In this document: one piece after another, positions 35,013 to 44,469 of the stretch
Position numbering within the stretch: position 1 is the stretch's first letter
Layout of the letters: each line of letters starts with the position of its first letter
Assembly: GCF_041320665.1 (NCBI RefSeq)
Contig: NZ_CP166730.1
Coordinates: 3,596,001 to 3,660,000 of the forward strand
Length of the DNA: 64,000 nucleotides
From: Comamonas sp. GB3 AK4-5
GTDB taxonomy: Bacteria; Pseudomonadota; Gammaproteobacteria; Burkholderiales; Burkholderiaceae_C
Reading direction: 5' to 3'
Translations under genes and position numbers: made by a program
Notes under the pieces: generated by a model
Database searches by the model: none
What the model saw: the letters and a program-made list of their open reading frames with translations, nothing else
Told to the model about the DNA's origin: nothing

Positions 35013-35543
35013 TCAGCGTGCCGCTTGCAGCATGCCGGGGCACCAGGCCTGCGGCGCTTGCTGCAGGGCGATGCGTTGCTGTGCCACGGCGGCCAGCTGG
35101 GCCGGGGTGACCAGGGCCGGGGCCAGCTCGGCCAGCGGCAGCAGCACAAAGGCCCGCTCCCACAAACGGGGATGGGGCAGAGTCAGCTCGGGGGTGTTCA
35201 GCTGCAGATCACCGTGCAGCAGCACATCCAGGTCCAGGGTGCGCGGGGCATTGCGGTAGGGCCGCTCGCGGCCGGCTTGCAGCTCGATGGCCTGCAGCGC
35301 GTGCAGCAAGTCCAGCGGTGCCAGCGTGGTCTGTACCGCCGCCACCGCGTTCAAAAAGTCCGGACCGCTGGCATCAACCGGTGCGCTGGCGTACAGCGAC
35401 GACAGACCTGCCAGCTGTGTACCCGGCAGCCGGGCTATGGCCTGCACCGCCTGGGCCAGGGACTGGCCCCGGTCCCCCAGGTTGGCACCCAGACCGATAA
35501 AGGCCTGCTCGGCAGCCTGGGCTGCCGATGCATTCACCTTCAC
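35013..35543 (-). CDS. folK: 2-amino-4-hydroxy-6-hydroxymethyldihydropteridine pyrophosphokinase
   Basis: A 176-residue HPPK, which transfers pyrophosphate from ATP to 6-hydroxymethyl-7,8-dihydropterin in folate synthesis. Signature segments are AFIGLGANLGDRGQSL near the start and ERPYRNAPRTLDLDVLLHGD in the centre, where the RTLDLD aspartates bind the two magnesium ions. LTLPHPRLWERAFVLLPLAE follows as in all family members. Its start overlaps the end of pcnB by 4 bp (ATGA type), so it is the last gene of the pcnB operon and translationally coupled. The length is normal. Confidence 0.96.
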   Translation of the reverse strand: MKVNASAAQAAEQAFIGLGANLGDRGQSLAQAVQAIARLPGTQLAGLSSLYASAPVDASGPDFLNAVAAVQTTLAPLDLLHALQAIELQAGRERPYRNAPRTLDLDVLLHGDLQLNTPELTLPHPRLWERAFVLLPLAELAPALVTPAQLAAVAQQRIALQQAPQAWCPGMLQAAR

Positions 35544-37123
35544 TCGCCGCCCTCGCCCGCACCGGCTGCGCCACCTGCACCGGTAGGCTTGCGGCGGCGA
35601 CGGCGGCGCTTTTTGGCAGCGGCGTCACCCTCGGGCAGCAGCGCGTCCAGCGTGTCGGCACGCGGGGCTGCAGCGGGGGCCGCATCTTCGCCGGTCACCG
35701 GCTTCTTGGGGCTGCGGCGTGCAGCAGGCGCTGCACTTTTTTGCCGCAGACGCTGCTCTTCACGGGCCTGGGCCACCAGGTCTTCGCGGCGGGCGTCGTC
35801 GGCCTGCTGGAATTCCTGCCACCAATTGGCCAGGGATTCCTCGACCTCGCCCACATCGGCACGCAGGCGCATGAAGTCAAAGCCTGCACGGAAGCGCCCC
35901 TGGGCCACCATGCCAAACGGGGTGGCGCCGCTGCGCTTGTCAAATCGGGGTTGCATGACCCAGATCTCGCGCATGTCGGCGGCCAGCTTGCCGCGGCCGG
36001 AGACATCGCCTATGCGCTGGTCAAACACCTCGTCAATGGCTTCCTGCAGCGCCGGGAAGGCGTGAAAGCCTCGGTGCATGCGCTGCTCCCAGCCCTGCTT
36101 GACGTCTTGCCACAGCACGCAGGCCAGCAAGAAGCTGGGGGCCACGGGCTTGCCTTCGCCCACACGGCGGTCGGTATCGGCAAGAGCGGCGGTGACAAAG
36201 GGGTGATCGGCACGCTCCACCACCACATCCAGCAGCGGGTAAATGCCTTTTTCCAGGCCCAGCTTTTTCAGCTGCGCAATCGACGACAGCGCATGGCCGG
36301 TCTGCAGCAGCTTGAGCATCTCGTCGAACAGGCGGCTTTGCGGCACTTCGCTCAGCAGATGTTCGCATTCGATCAAGGGCTTGGCGGTCTTGGGTTCCAG
36401 CTTGAAGCCCAGCGGCGACAGCTTGGCCGCAAAGCGCACGGCACGGATGATGCGCACCGGGTCTTCGCGGTAGCGCGTGGCCGGGTCGCCAATCATGCGC
36501 AGCACTTTTTTCTGCGCGTCCTGGATGCCCTTGTGAAAGTCCACCACGACCTGGCTTTCCGGGTCGTAGTACATGGCGTTGACGGTGAAGTCGCGGCGCG
36601 TGGCGTCCTGGTCCTGCGGGCCCCAGACGTTGTCGCGCAGCACGCGGCCGCTGGCGTCCACCGCATGCTGCATATGGGCCAGTTGGGCCTTGCTGGTGCG
36701 TTCGTTGCCATCCACATGCTTGGCCTGGCTGTTGTCCAAAAAGGCGCGGAAGGTGGAGACCTCGATCACATCATGCTCACGCCCGCGGCCATACACCACG
36801 TGCACGATGCGAAAGCGCTTGCCGATGATGAAGGCGCGGCGGAACAGGTTTTTCACCTGCTCGGGTGTGGCGTCGGTGGCCACGTCAAAGTCCTTGGGGC
36901 GCAGACCCAGCAGCAGGTCGCGTACGGCGCCGCCGACGATATAGGCCTCGTAGCCGGCGTCCTTCAAGGTGCGCACCACGTCGACGGCGCGGCGGTCAAC
37001 CAGCTCCGGGTCGATGCCGTGCACGGCCACTGGCACGTCCTCGCGCTTGCCGAACTGCGGCTTGCGCGAACGGGGGGCCGCAGGGGCTTTGCCCAGCAGT
37101 TTGTCGATGATGGTCTTGATCAT
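35540..37123 (-). CDS. pcnB: Poly(A) polymerase I
   Basis: A 527-residue nucleotidyltransferase that adds 3' poly(A) tails to RNA and so promotes decay. The family core is GYEAYIVGGAVRDLLLGLRP followed by DFDVATDATPEQVKNLFRRA, with the DFD acidic pair. RFRIVHVVYGRGREHDVIEVSTFR and the arginine-specific motif RDFTVNAMYYD separate PcnB from tRNA CCA transferase. A basic, low-complexity tail (KKRRRRRRK) ends the protein, as in other betaproteobacteria. It overlaps the HAD gene and folK by 4 bp each, so folK, pcnB and the HAD gene form one tightly coupled operon. Confidence 0.95.
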   Translation of the reverse strand: MIKTIIDKLLGKAPAAPRSRKPQFGKREDVPVAVHGIDPELVDRRAVDVVRTLKDAGYEAYIVGGAVRDLLLGLRPKDFDVATDATPEQVKNLFRRAFIIGKRFRIVHVVYGRGREHDVIEVSTFRAFLDNSQAKHVDGNERTSKAQLAHMQHAVDASGRVLRDNVWGPQDQDATRRDFTVNAMYYDPESQVVVDFHKGIQDAQKKVLRMIGDPATRYREDPVRIIRAVRFAAKLSPLGFKLEPKTAKPLIECEHLLSEVPQSRLFDEMLKLLQTGHALSSIAQLKKLGLEKGIYPLLDVVVERADHPFVTAALADTDRRVGEGKPVAPSFLLACVLWQDVKQGWEQRMHRGFHAFPALQEAIDEVFDQRIGDVSGRGKLAADMREIWVMQPRFDKRSGATPFGMVAQGRFRAGFDFMRLRADVGEVEESLANWWQEFQQADDARREDLVAQAREEQRLRQKSAAPAARRSPKKPVTGEDAAPAAAPRADTLDALLPEGDAAAKKRRRRRRKPTGAGGAAGAGEGGE

Positions 37124-37821
37124 GGTGTCTCGCTAAACAGGTCCAGCACGCGCCAGCCACGTTCCTGGGCCAGGGCGCGCAGGCGCGCATCAGGGTTGGT
37201 GGCCACCGGGTGGTCCACATGTTCGAGCAGGGGCAGGTCGTTCATGGAGTCGCTGTAGAAGGTCGACTCCACATCGCCCCAACCCAGGCCGCGCTCGGCC
37301 AGCCACGCCGTCATGCGCACCACCTTGCCTTCGCGCATATTGGGGGTGCCCTCCACCTCGCCGGTGTACCAGCCACTGGCGTCACGCGCCAGCTCGGTCG
37401 CCAGCACATGCTGCACACCAAAGGCCTGGGCGATGGGGCCGACCACAAAGGCATTCGTGGCCGAGGTGATGACCACCACATCCCCCGCATCCAGATGGGA
37501 CTGCACCAGTTGCAGGGCCACCGGTTTCATAGCGGGGCGGATCACCTCGTCCATGAAGCGCGCATGGGCCTCTGCAGCTGCCTGCGGCCCACGGCGCACC
37601 ACCTGTTCGGTGGCAAAGCGCACGTAGTCTGGGATGTCCAGACGGCCAGCCAGGTAGTCGGCAAAGAATGCGTCGTTGCGGCGGCCAAATTCGGCGCGTT
37701 CGCACCAGCCCAGGTCAATGGAAAACTCACCCCAGCCATGGTCGGAATCCAACGGCAGCAGGGTGTGGTCAAGGTCGAACAGCGCCAATCGAGGGCGCTG
37801 CGTTGCGGTGGAGACGGACAT
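37120..37821 (-). CDS. HAD-IB family phosphatase (SerB-like)
   Basis: A 233-residue haloacid-dehalogenase phosphatase of the subfamily with a helical cap. Motif I is ALFDLDHTLLPLDSD, with nucleophile D16 and D18; motif II lies in VVVITSATNAF; motif IV is FYSDSMNDLPLLEHVD. Relatives hydrolyse phosphoserine or similar small phosphates; in Burkholderiales one copy lies between hda and pcnB with no proven substrate (histidinol-phosphate has been suggested for some). It ends in a 4-bp overlap with pcnB. Confidence 0.9.
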   Translation of the reverse strand: MSVSTATQRPRLALFDLDHTLLPLDSDHGWGEFSIDLGWCERAEFGRRNDAFFADYLAGRLDIPDYVRFATEQVVRRGPQAAAEAHARFMDEVIRPAMKPVALQLVQSHLDAGDVVVITSATNAFVVGPIAQAFGVQHVLATELARDASGWYTGEVEGTPNMREGKVVRMTAWLAERGLGWGDVESTFYSDSMNDLPLLEHVDHPVATNPDARLRALAQERGWRVLDLFSETP

Positions 37822-37865
37822 GAAAATAGTGTGCGTTGGAGGGCCGTGGCGACAAGGCCATGGGC

Positions 37866-38567
37866 TTATTCGGTTTCCAGCATGGTCTTGAGCAGCGGAA
37901 TGGTGATGGCGCGCTTGTTGCGCAGGGCAAAACCGTCGAGCATGTCCAGCAGCTGCATCAGACTGCCAAGGTCACGCGAAAAACGCTTGAGCATGTAGTC
38001 CATGACATCGTCGCTCAGGAACACGCCCCGGGCGTCGGCTTCCTGGCGCAGCACAGCCCGGCGCTCGAACTCGTCGAGCAGATGCAGCTGGAACACATGG
38101 CCCCAGCCCAGGCGGCTGCGCAGGTCGTCGCGCAGATGCAGATCGGCAGGTGGCAGGTCGCCCGCGCAGAGCAGCCAGCGGGGCGTGCCCGATTGCGGTG
38201 CCACGGCGTTGACGAACCAGTTGAAGGCGCGGGCCTGCTGCATGGGCGTGTACTGCTGCACATCATCCATGATGACGGCGGCCCAGCGCTCGTCGAATTC
38301 GGGCGGAAAGCCCGTGCTGGCATCCATCCAGCCCACTTCGGCCCCCTGCTCGCGCAAGGCCGCATGCACGGCCTTGAGCAAATGGGTCTTGCCCGATCCG
38401 GACACGCCCCACAGATAGGTGGGCACGGGCGTCGAAGCCGACGCGGCCGCCACGCCATCACCCACCCAACTGCGCAGATGCTGGACCACGGCGGCATTGC
38501 TGCCTTCGTAGAAGCGCGACAGCGACGGCCCGGTGGGCAGGCCGATGTCCAGGGCCAGCTGCCTCAT
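37866..38567 (-). CDS. hda: DnaA regulatory inactivator Hda
   Basis: A 233-residue DnaA-domain AAA+ protein. With the beta clamp it promotes hydrolysis of DnaA-bound ATP after replication starts. I chose ATG 38567 (MRQLALDIG); a GTG three codons earlier is possible. The N-terminal QLALDI matches the clamp-binding motif of Hda proteins. The Walker A loop is LWGVSGSGKTHLLKAV and Walker B is AAVIMDDVQQYT; DDLRSRLGWGHVFQLHLLDE is the sensor region. There is no DNA-binding domain, which separates it from DnaA. It starts the hda-HAD-pcnB-folK group and is divergent from purM. Confidence 0.93.
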   Translation of the reverse strand: MRQLALDIGLPTGPSLSRFYEGSNAAVVQHLRSWVGDGVAAASASTPVPTYLWGVSGSGKTHLLKAVHAALREQGAEVGWMDASTGFPPEFDERWAAVIMDDVQQYTPMQQARAFNWFVNAVAPQSGTPRWLLCAGDLPPADLHLRDDLRSRLGWGHVFQLHLLDEFERRAVLRQEADARGVFLSDDVMDYMLKRFSRDLGSLMQLLDMLDGFALRNKRAITIPLLKTMLETE

Positions 38568-38931
38568 CGCGGCCACGCGAAGACCTCCTCTGGGAGGAGG
38601 ACCATGGGAATCCGAACAATGGAGGCAGGCTCAGACAAGAACAGCAGCATTCCGAGTGGGTTGAAAGAACAGCGCGCCAGACCAGCGTTGGCGCGGCGTG
38701 ACCCGTTTGCCTGCTGTGCCCTGTTGGCCTGGGCAGGCCGAAAACCGGGCAGCGCGCGTAGGATTCTAGACCGGCAGGCCCGTCCGCGCGGGCAGAAGGT
38801 TTGCGCCGGCCTGCGCGACCACCTTCCCGGCACGTGGGCAATCGTCGCACCATGGGCCGGGTGAATGGGCTCTCGCTTTAGAATCGCGGGATTCAGCCCT
38901 GCCCCTGGGCCTATCTTGCACAGACGACGCC
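38568..38931. other. Divergent hda/purM promoter region
   Basis: A 364-bp gap with no gene. A near-perfect hairpin CCTCCTC/GAGGAGG is at 38584-38600, close to the hda start, where it covers the likely hda leader. A candidate purM promoter is near 38879. Confidence 0.5.
38879..38884 (+). promoter_or_regulatory. Possible -10 element of purM
   Basis: TAGAAT in the context TTTAGAATCGCGGG lies 48 bp before the purM start. A very similar TAGAATCGGG precedes argD. No good -35 sequence is seen, so confidence is low. Confidence 0.35.
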
Positions 38932-39984
38932 ATGAGCTCCACCACTCCCGCTTCCACTCCTATTTCCTACAAAGACGCAGGCGTTGACATCGACGCAGGC
39001 GACGCCCTGGTCGAGCGCATCAAGCCGCTGGCCAAGAAGACCATGCGCGAAGGCGTGATGGCGGGCATCGGCGGCTTTGGCGCGCTGTTTGAAGTGCCCA
39101 AGCGCTACCAGGAACCGGTGCTGGTCTCCGGCACCGACGGCGTGGGCACCAAGCTCAAGCTGGCCTTCGAGTGGAATATGCACGACACCGTGGGCATTGA
39201 CCTGGTGGCCATGAGCGTCAACGACGTGCTGGTGCAAGGCGCCGAACCGCTGTTCTTTCTGGACTACTTTGCCTGCGGAAAATTGAATGTGGACACCGCC
39301 GCTGCTGTGGTGGGCGGCATTGCCAAGGGCTGCGAGCTGTCGGGCTGCGCCCTGATCGGCGGCGAAACCGCTGAAATGCCCGGCATGTACCCCGATGGCG
39401 AATACGACCTGGCCGGCTTTGCTGTGGGTGCCGTCGAAAAATCCAAGATCCTGACCGGCAAGAATGTGCAGCCCGGCGACGTGGTGCTGGGCTTGGCCTC
39501 GCACGGCGTGCATTCCAACGGTTTCTCGCTGGTGCGCAAGTGCATCGAGCGGGCGCAAGCCCAAGGCAGCCTGCCCGCCTCGCTGGATGGTAAGCCCTTC
39601 AAGGCCGCCATCATGGAGCCCACCCGCCTGTACGTGAAGAACGTGCTGGCCGCGCTGGCCCAGCACCCCATCAAGGCCCTGGCCCACATCACCGGCGGCG
39701 GTCTGCTGGAAAACATCCCCCGCGTGCTGCCCGAAGGCGCCGGCGTCGACCTGAAGGCCGGCAGCTGGCCCCAGACCGAGCTGTTTGCCTGGCTGCAAAA
39801 GACTGCCGGCATCGATGATGTGGAAATGAACCGCACCTTCAACAACGGCATTGGCATGGTGGTGGTGGTGGCGGCCGATCAGGCCGAAGCCACGGCTGCC
39901 ACGCTGCGCGGCCTGGGCGAGTCGGTCTACGCCATCGGCCAGATCGTGGAGCGCAGCAGCGGCGCCGCCGTCCAGGTTCGCTGA
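38932..39984 (+). CDS. purM: Phosphoribosylformylglycinamidine cyclo-ligase (AIR synthetase)
   Basis: A 350-residue enzyme that closes the imidazole ring of purines, making aminoimidazole ribotide from formylglycinamidine ribotide with ATP. Conserved segments: [10 protein letters not shown], the ATP loop [16 protein letters not shown], the substrate site [31 protein letters not shown] and [16 protein letters not shown]. The length is normal. It is divergent from hda and followed after 40 bp by a permease gene on the same strand, a standard arrangement in this group. Confidence 0.96.
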   Translation: MSSTTPASTPISYKDAGVDIDAGDALVERIKPLAKKTMREGVMAGIGGFGALFEVPKRYQEPVLVSGTDGVGTKLKLAFEWNMHDTVGIDLVAMSVNDVLVQGAEPLFFLDYFACGKLNVDTAAAVVGGIAKGCELSGCALIGGETAEMPGMYPDGEYDLAGFAVGAVEKSKILTGKNVQPGDVVLGLASHGVHSNGFSLVRKCIERAQAQGSLPASLDGKPFKAAIMEPTRLYVKNVLAALAQHPIKALAHITGGGLLENIPRVLPEGAGVDLKAGSWPQTELFAWLQKTAGIDDVEMNRTFNNGIGMVVVVAADQAEATAATLRGLGESVYAIGQIVERSSGAAVQVR

Positions 39985-40024
39985 TTCACCTCTCCTCTTC
40001 GCAGCACCACAGGGCGCAGACACC

Positions 40025-41086
40025 ATGGGACGGAACTCCTCACAACTGCCCAGCATCTGCTCGCCCTCGCCGCCTTCGCGCGGCGTGCTGATTGCCAGCT
40101 ATGTGCTGATGGCTGGCGCGCTACTGCTGGTCATGGAGCGCAGTCTGCTGCCCGGCCTGCTGTGCGCCTGCGTGGGCTTTCAGCTCACGCGTGCACTGGC
40201 TGGCGGCATCACCCGGGTGCAGCGGCGCCCCCAGGGCGCCATGCCCGAGCGCTGGGTGCAGAATCTGGCGGCCACGGTCATCGTGCTGGCACCGCTGATT
40301 TTGCTCAGCAGCGCGCTTTCGCACACGCGCTACTACATCATGGATGCGCCCCAGCAGTACCGCGAGCTGCTGGACTATCTGGCCCGCACGGTGCTGGAGC
40401 TGCGCGAAAAGCTGCCCCATGACTTCACTGCCCAGCTGCCGCAAGGCGCGGCTGACATCCAACGCATCATTGCCAACTACCTGGCCAACAAGGCCGGCAC
40501 CCTGGCCATTGCCGGCAAGGCCTGGCTGGCCGCCATTCTCCATGCCTATGTGGGCCTCTTGATCGGCGCCCTGGCAGCCGTGCGCCCGCGCATTCTGCCG
40601 AGCAAGCCGCTGACCATGGCCTTGCACCGCCGCATCTCGCTGCTGGGTGAGTCCTTTCGCCAGATCGTGGCGGCCCAGTTCTGGATTGCGCTGTTCAACA
40701 CCATGCTGACGGCACTGTTCCTGCTGGTCATCCTGCCGCTGTGGAGCCTGGAGCTGCCCTACACCCCGGCGCTGATCACGCTGACTTTTGTGGCCGGCCT
40801 GGTGCCCATCGTGGGCAATCTGCTGTGCAACGTGGTGCTGACCATCGTGGGCCTGTCGGTCTCGCCCGTAGCCGCGGCCGCCTGCCTGGCATTTCTGATC
40901 CTGATCCACAAGGCCGAGTACGTGATCAACGCCAGAGTCATAGGCCAGCGCACCCATATGGCCGTGTGGGAGCTGCTGTGTGTGATGTTTGTGGCGGAGT
41001 CGGTGTTTGGCCCGGCCGGCCTGGTGGCCGCGCCGCTGTTCTACGCCTACCTGAAGAAAGAGCTGGTTGAGGCCGAGCTGACCTGA
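40025..41086 (+). CDS. AI-2E family permease
   Basis: A 353-residue membrane protein of the AI-2E transporter (PF01594, PerM/YdiK) family. ATG 40025 (MGRNSSQLPSICSPSPPSRG) is preferred; the open frame upstream lies inside purM. Hydrophobic helices cover about 22-60 and 75-95, a central soluble part runs from 100 to 155, and the second half is strongly hydrophobic. TFVAGLVPIVGNLLCNVVLT is the conserved late motif, and HKAEYVINARVIGQRTHM follows. Family members are proposed exporters or Na+/H+ antiporters; the name AI-2E should not be taken as proof of signalling. A terminator follows. Confidence 0.88.
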   Translation: MGRNSSQLPSICSPSPPSRGVLIASYVLMAGALLLVMERSLLPGLLCACVGFQLTRALAGGITRVQRRPQGAMPERWVQNLAATVIVLAPLILLSSALSHTRYYIMDAPQQYRELLDYLARTVLELREKLPHDFTAQLPQGAADIQRIIANYLANKAGTLAIAGKAWLAAILHAYVGLLIGALAAVRPRILPSKPLTMALHRRISLLGESFRQIVAAQFWIALFNTMLTALFLLVILPLWSLELPYTPALITLTFVAGLVPIVGNLLCNVVLTIVGLSVSPVAAAACLAFLILIHKAEYVINARVIGQRTHMAVWELLCVMFVAESVFGPAGLVAAPLFYAYLKKELVEAELT

Positions 41087-41170
41087 ACCGGGCGAAGCAC
41101 TGCCTCAAAAAGCAGAGCTGCACATACCGATGGCTCCTGAATCTCCGGCACTTTTCACCCCAAAAGCCAA

Positions 41171-41199
41171 AGAGCACCTGCTGAAGGTGCTCTTTTTTT
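41171..41199 (+). terminator. Terminator after the purM-permease pair
   Basis: AGAGCACCT / AGGTGCTCT stem of 9 bp, 5-nt loop and eight T. It lies in a ~100-bp segment that recurs in diverged form at 43469-43569, with a different stem sequence but the same loop size. Confidence 0.88.
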
Positions 41200-42055
41200 A
41201 TGCAGCTTGCCCGTGAAATCTTTTCTGGTAGGCGCTGGGCGGCTGTCCAAAGCTTTGCTTGAAGATGGCGGCGAAGGCACTCGGGCTTTCATAGCCATGC
41301 GCAAGTGCCACCTTCAGTACCGAGGCGCCGGACACCAGCATGGGAACGGCCAGCAGCAAACGGGTTTGCCGACACCAGGCTCCAAAGTTCAGACCGGTCT
41401 CGCGCTGAAAAAGGCGGGCCAGCGTGCGCGGGTGCATATGCAGCGAGCGCGCCCATGTCCCCAGGTCCACGGGCTCGGCCGGGGCATTGATGAACCGGCG
41501 GCAACGCGCCAGCAGCGCGGCATGGGTGGGCATGGGCACATGCAAGGCCAAGGGCTTGGCCTCCTCGATCTCGTCGAGTATGAGGTTCATGATGCGCTCG
41601 GCCCGCCCGCCCGCCGGGTAGTCCAGCGGCAGCTCCATGGCCACCACGATGAGCTGCAGCAGCAAGGCCGAGACCTCGATCACCTGGCAATGCGGCCATA
41701 GCGCGGGCCTGAGGCCCGGCTCTACAAAGACGGTGCGCATGGCCACCGGGCTGCCCGCCATGGTGATGTCATGACTGGCACCCGGCGGCACCCAGACCGC
41801 GCAACCCGGCGGCACGACCCAGCTGCCACCTTCCGCGCGGATCAACATCACGCCCTCGGTGGCATGCAGCAGCTGCGCCCGCCGGTGCTTGTGCTGGGGG
41901 ATATAGGCATTGGCCGGCATGTCCGTGCCGTAGACCACCACGGGGCGGGCGGTTTGCTCGCCATGCATGGGAAAGGCATGCGGGTCTGGCATGGGAACCA
42001 GCTCGGGCGCTGGCAGGGAGCTGCGGGCTGGCGGCGGGGCCGAACTGAATTTCAC
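41198..42055 (-). CDS. AraC-family regulator (NimR-like)
   Basis: A 285-residue AraC protein. Residues ~30-120 form a cupin-type sensor domain with IPQHKHRRAQLLHATEGVML (histidines in a cupin-like pattern) and PPGCAVWVPPGASHDI. Residues ~180-280 are the DNA-binding domain (LGTWARSLHMHPRTLARLFQ, VALAHGYESPSAFAAIFKQS). This domain order is that of NimR/YdeO-like repressors of exporter genes. It is divergent from an MFS exporter gene (162 bp between starts), so it likely controls it. Its stop codon lies in the tail of the purM-operon terminator region. Confidence 0.88.
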   Translation of the reverse strand: MKFSSAPPPARSSLPAPELVPMPDPHAFPMHGEQTARPVVVYGTDMPANAYIPQHKHRRAQLLHATEGVMLIRAEGGSWVVPPGCAVWVPPGASHDITMAGSPVAMRTVFVEPGLRPALWPHCQVIEVSALLLQLIVVAMELPLDYPAGGRAERIMNLILDEIEEAKPLALHVPMPTHAALLARCRRFINAPAEPVDLGTWARSLHMHPRTLARLFQRETGLNFGAWCRQTRLLLAVPMLVSGASVLKVALAHGYESPSAFAAIFKQSFGQPPSAYQKRFHGQAA

Positions 42056-42217
42056 GGTGACGCACCCAATCTGTCATTTTCACGATGATTGTTGTGAATT
42101 CTGCGCAGGAATGCAATGTCCCGCTTTTCTACGATGGACCGCCTCTCCACCCTCGTCTGAAAAGGAAGTTCTGATGTTTTTCACCGGTACTCGCGCCGCC
42201 CTTGCCTGGAGCTTGCG

Positions 42218-43396
42218 ATGAATCGTGCACGCCTCGGTTTGCTCACTGGCACCCATGCCGTCAACGACTTGTATCAAGGCCTTCTCCCTGCCCTGCTGCC
42301 CTTTATTGCCCTGGAGCGGGGCTATAGCTACACCGCCGTCAGCGGGCTCATGCTCGCCGCCATGGGGCTGTCCAGCGTCATACAGCCCTTGTTTGGCCTG
42401 TATGTCGACCGTGCATCGCGCCCCTGGATGGTGCCGCTGGGCTTTGTGACTGCTGCCATCGGCCTGGTGCTGGTGGGCATGAGCCCGGACTACTGGGTCA
42501 GCTGGGCCGCCGCCGTGCTGTGCGGCCTGGGCATTGCGGCCTACCACCCGCCCGCAACCGTGGCCGCGCGCGTCGCCGGGGGAAGCTCGCAAAAGGCCAT
42601 GAGCGTGTTTTCGGTGGGCGGCACCATCGGTGCGTCGTTCGCCCCGCTGCTGGCGACGGCTGCGGTCGGAAATGGTCAGCTGCACCACAGCTGGCTGCTC
42701 CTGCTGCCAGCTGTGGTGATGCTGGTGGTATGGACGCTCTGGACCCGGCGCGATGTCCAGAACACCCGCTCGGCAATGGCCAGCCCTGCCCACACACTCA
42801 AGACAACGCAGCAGACCAATGACTGGCGTGCGTTCTTTTTGCTCTGTGCGGTGATCGTGGGCTGGTCCATACCCTATGTGACCGTGCTCTCCATGCTGTC
42901 CCTGTACGTCACCCGCGAGCTTTCGGGCAGCGCCTTCATGGGGGCGGCCGCGCTGACCACGCTCACCGCAGCGGGGGCTGTAGGCACCTTGCTGGGCGGC
43001 TGGATGGGTGACCGCTGGGGACGCATACCCGCCATCCGCCTGGGTTATCTGCTGGCCTTGCCGGCCATGGGCGGTCTGGCCATGGCCTCTTCCGCCGAGA
43101 TGGCCTGGGCCTGCACGCTGGCGCTGGGCGTTTGCATGTTTCTGCCCTTTGCCCCCCAGGTCACGCTGGCCCAGGACTACCTCCCGCGCAACCAGGCCAC
43201 GGCCAGCGGCATCACCTTGGGCCTTGCCATGTCCATAGGCGGCATGGTGGCACCGCTGTTTGGCATGCTGTCGGACGCCTATGGCCTGCGCTACACCGTA
43301 AGCACCGTGCTCTGCGTTCTCTGCGCCGCCTGCCTGCTGGCCTGGTGCATGCGGGAGCGTGCATACAGCCCACAGCGCCTGGCTGCGCAGATGTAA
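42218..43396 (+). CDS. MFS exporter, fosmidomycin-resistance (Fsr) type
   Basis: A 392-residue transporter with about 12 helices. The opening LLTGTHAVNDLYQGLLPALL and PFIALERGYSYTAVSGLMLA match Fsr-type permeases, which export fosmidomycin and other small drugs. YHPPATVAARVAGGSSQKAM and GGWMGDRWGRIPAIRLGY (loop 8-9) are further family features. It is paired divergently with an AraC regulator, as in NimR-NimT. The native substrate is unknown. A terminator that recurs in diverged form lies downstream. Confidence 0.87.
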   Translation: MNRARLGLLTGTHAVNDLYQGLLPALLPFIALERGYSYTAVSGLMLAAMGLSSVIQPLFGLYVDRASRPWMVPLGFVTAAIGLVLVGMSPDYWVSWAAAVLCGLGIAAYHPPATVAARVAGGSSQKAMSVFSVGGTIGASFAPLLATAAVGNGQLHHSWLLLLPAVVMLVVWTLWTRRDVQNTRSAMASPAHTLKTTQQTNDWRAFFLLCAVIVGWSIPYVTVLSMLSLYVTRELSGSAFMGAAALTTLTAAGAVGTLLGGWMGDRWGRIPAIRLGYLLALPAMGGLAMASSAEMAWACTLALGVCMFLPFAPQVTLAQDYLPRNQATASGITLGLAMSIGGMVAPLFGMLSDAYGLRYTVSTVLCVLCAACLLAWCMRERAYSPQRLAAQM

Positions 43397-43534
43397 AAAG
43401 GACACCGACTCAAGCAAAGCCAATCTGGCCGAGCCAGCCGCTCTCCTTCTGCGAGCGGAACCGGCTCATCAAAAAGCAGAGCAGCAAGCGCACAGAGTTC
43501 GGTAATTTCCGGTACTTTTCACCGCAAAAACAAA

Positions 43535-43562
43535 AGAGCATCCACTATGGATGCTCTTTTTT
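43535..43562. terminator. Terminator between Fsr-type and SirB1-like genes
   Basis: AGAGCATCC / GGATGCTCT stem of 9 bp with a 5-nt loop and a T-run on the plus strand. The minus strand has TTTTG then TTTTT, so it may act in both directions between the convergent genes. Confidence 0.85.
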
Positions 43563-43592
43563 ATGCAGCGCACATCGGCGCCCCTGGGCCAC

Positions 43593-44441
43593 TCAAAGGC
43601 CGGCACGCAGCTGGGCCAGCTGCTCCTCGATCATGTCCAGATCCTGAGCCGACTCGGCATGCCGGGCATAGGTTTGCAAATCCTGGATGGCGTCGCGGCG
43701 CTCACCGTGCTCCATGCGCACCAGACCGCGGTCGCGGTACTCGCTCCAGTTGCTGGGCGTGAGCGTGATCAGCCGGTTGATCACTGCCAGCGCCATGGCG
43801 TCGTCGCTCTGCTGGCGGTGGATGGCTTTGAGGTTGCGCAGCATGCGCTCCAGGATGTCGCGGTGGCTGGCCGGCTGCAAAAACATGCCCATGGGCGGCA
43901 GCTCTTCGCCTTCCAGCCCCCAGGCTTCCTGGTAGGGCTCCAGTCGCTCGCTCAGTGCCACAGCGCTCAGGCCACGGCCCGTCAAAGGGTCTTGCACCAC
44001 CAGGCCTTGCGGCAGCTGCACCTTGACCAGGAAGTGACCAGGAAACGAGACACCCTGCGCATGCAGCCCTATGCCGTGGGCCAGCTCCAGCCACAACACC
44101 CCCAGCGAAATGGGAATGCCGCGGCGGGTGTCCATCACCCGGTGCAGATAGCTGTTGTCCGGGTGAAAGAAGTCATTGTGGTTGCCGCCATAGCCCAGGT
44201 CGACATAGAAGAACTGGTTGAGTATGGTCAGGCGCTGCGCGCCATCGCTGCCCCAGGGAACACAGTCCCGCAGCAGCTTGAGCATGCGCTCGAACTGGTA
44301 GAGCGCGCCCTGCACATCCAGCTGCGGGTCCACATCCTGGCCCAGGCTGATGGCAGCCTCCAGCAGCAGGCGCGGCTCGTCGCGACGCACCAGGGTTTCA
44401 AAGTATTCCAGCGGGGTAGGCAGTCCAAAATCGAGTTTCAT
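43593..44441 (-). CDS. SirB1 family protein, transglutaminase-like with TPR-type C-terminus
   Basis: A 282-residue protein of the SirB1/YchA family. Residues ~25-180 are a transglutaminase-like fold (NQFFYVDLGYGGNHNDFFHP, then RRGIPISLGVLWLELAHGIG, then GVSFPGHFLVKVQLP). In this family the catalytic cysteine is usually replaced; here there is no Cys in the RRGIPISL segment, which suggests a non-enzymatic role. Residues ~195-280 look like TPR helices (AMALAVINRLITLTPSNWSE). The molecular role is unknown. It follows murJ with 28 bp between and probably shares its transcript. Confidence 0.88.
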   Translation of the reverse strand: MKLDFGLPTPLEYFETLVRRDEPRLLLEAAISLGQDVDPQLDVQGALYQFERMLKLLRDCVPWGSDGAQRLTILNQFFYVDLGYGGNHNDFFHPDNSYLHRVMDTRRGIPISLGVLWLELAHGIGLHAQGVSFPGHFLVKVQLPQGLVVQDPLTGRGLSAVALSERLEPYQEAWGLEGEELPPMGMFLQPASHRDILERMLRNLKAIHRQQSDDAMALAVINRLITLTPSNWSEYRDRGLVRMEHGERRDAIQDLQTYARHAESAQDLDMIEEQLAQLRAGL

Positions 44442-44469
44442 TTTTTTCTCACACTTGGCTGCCGCAAGA

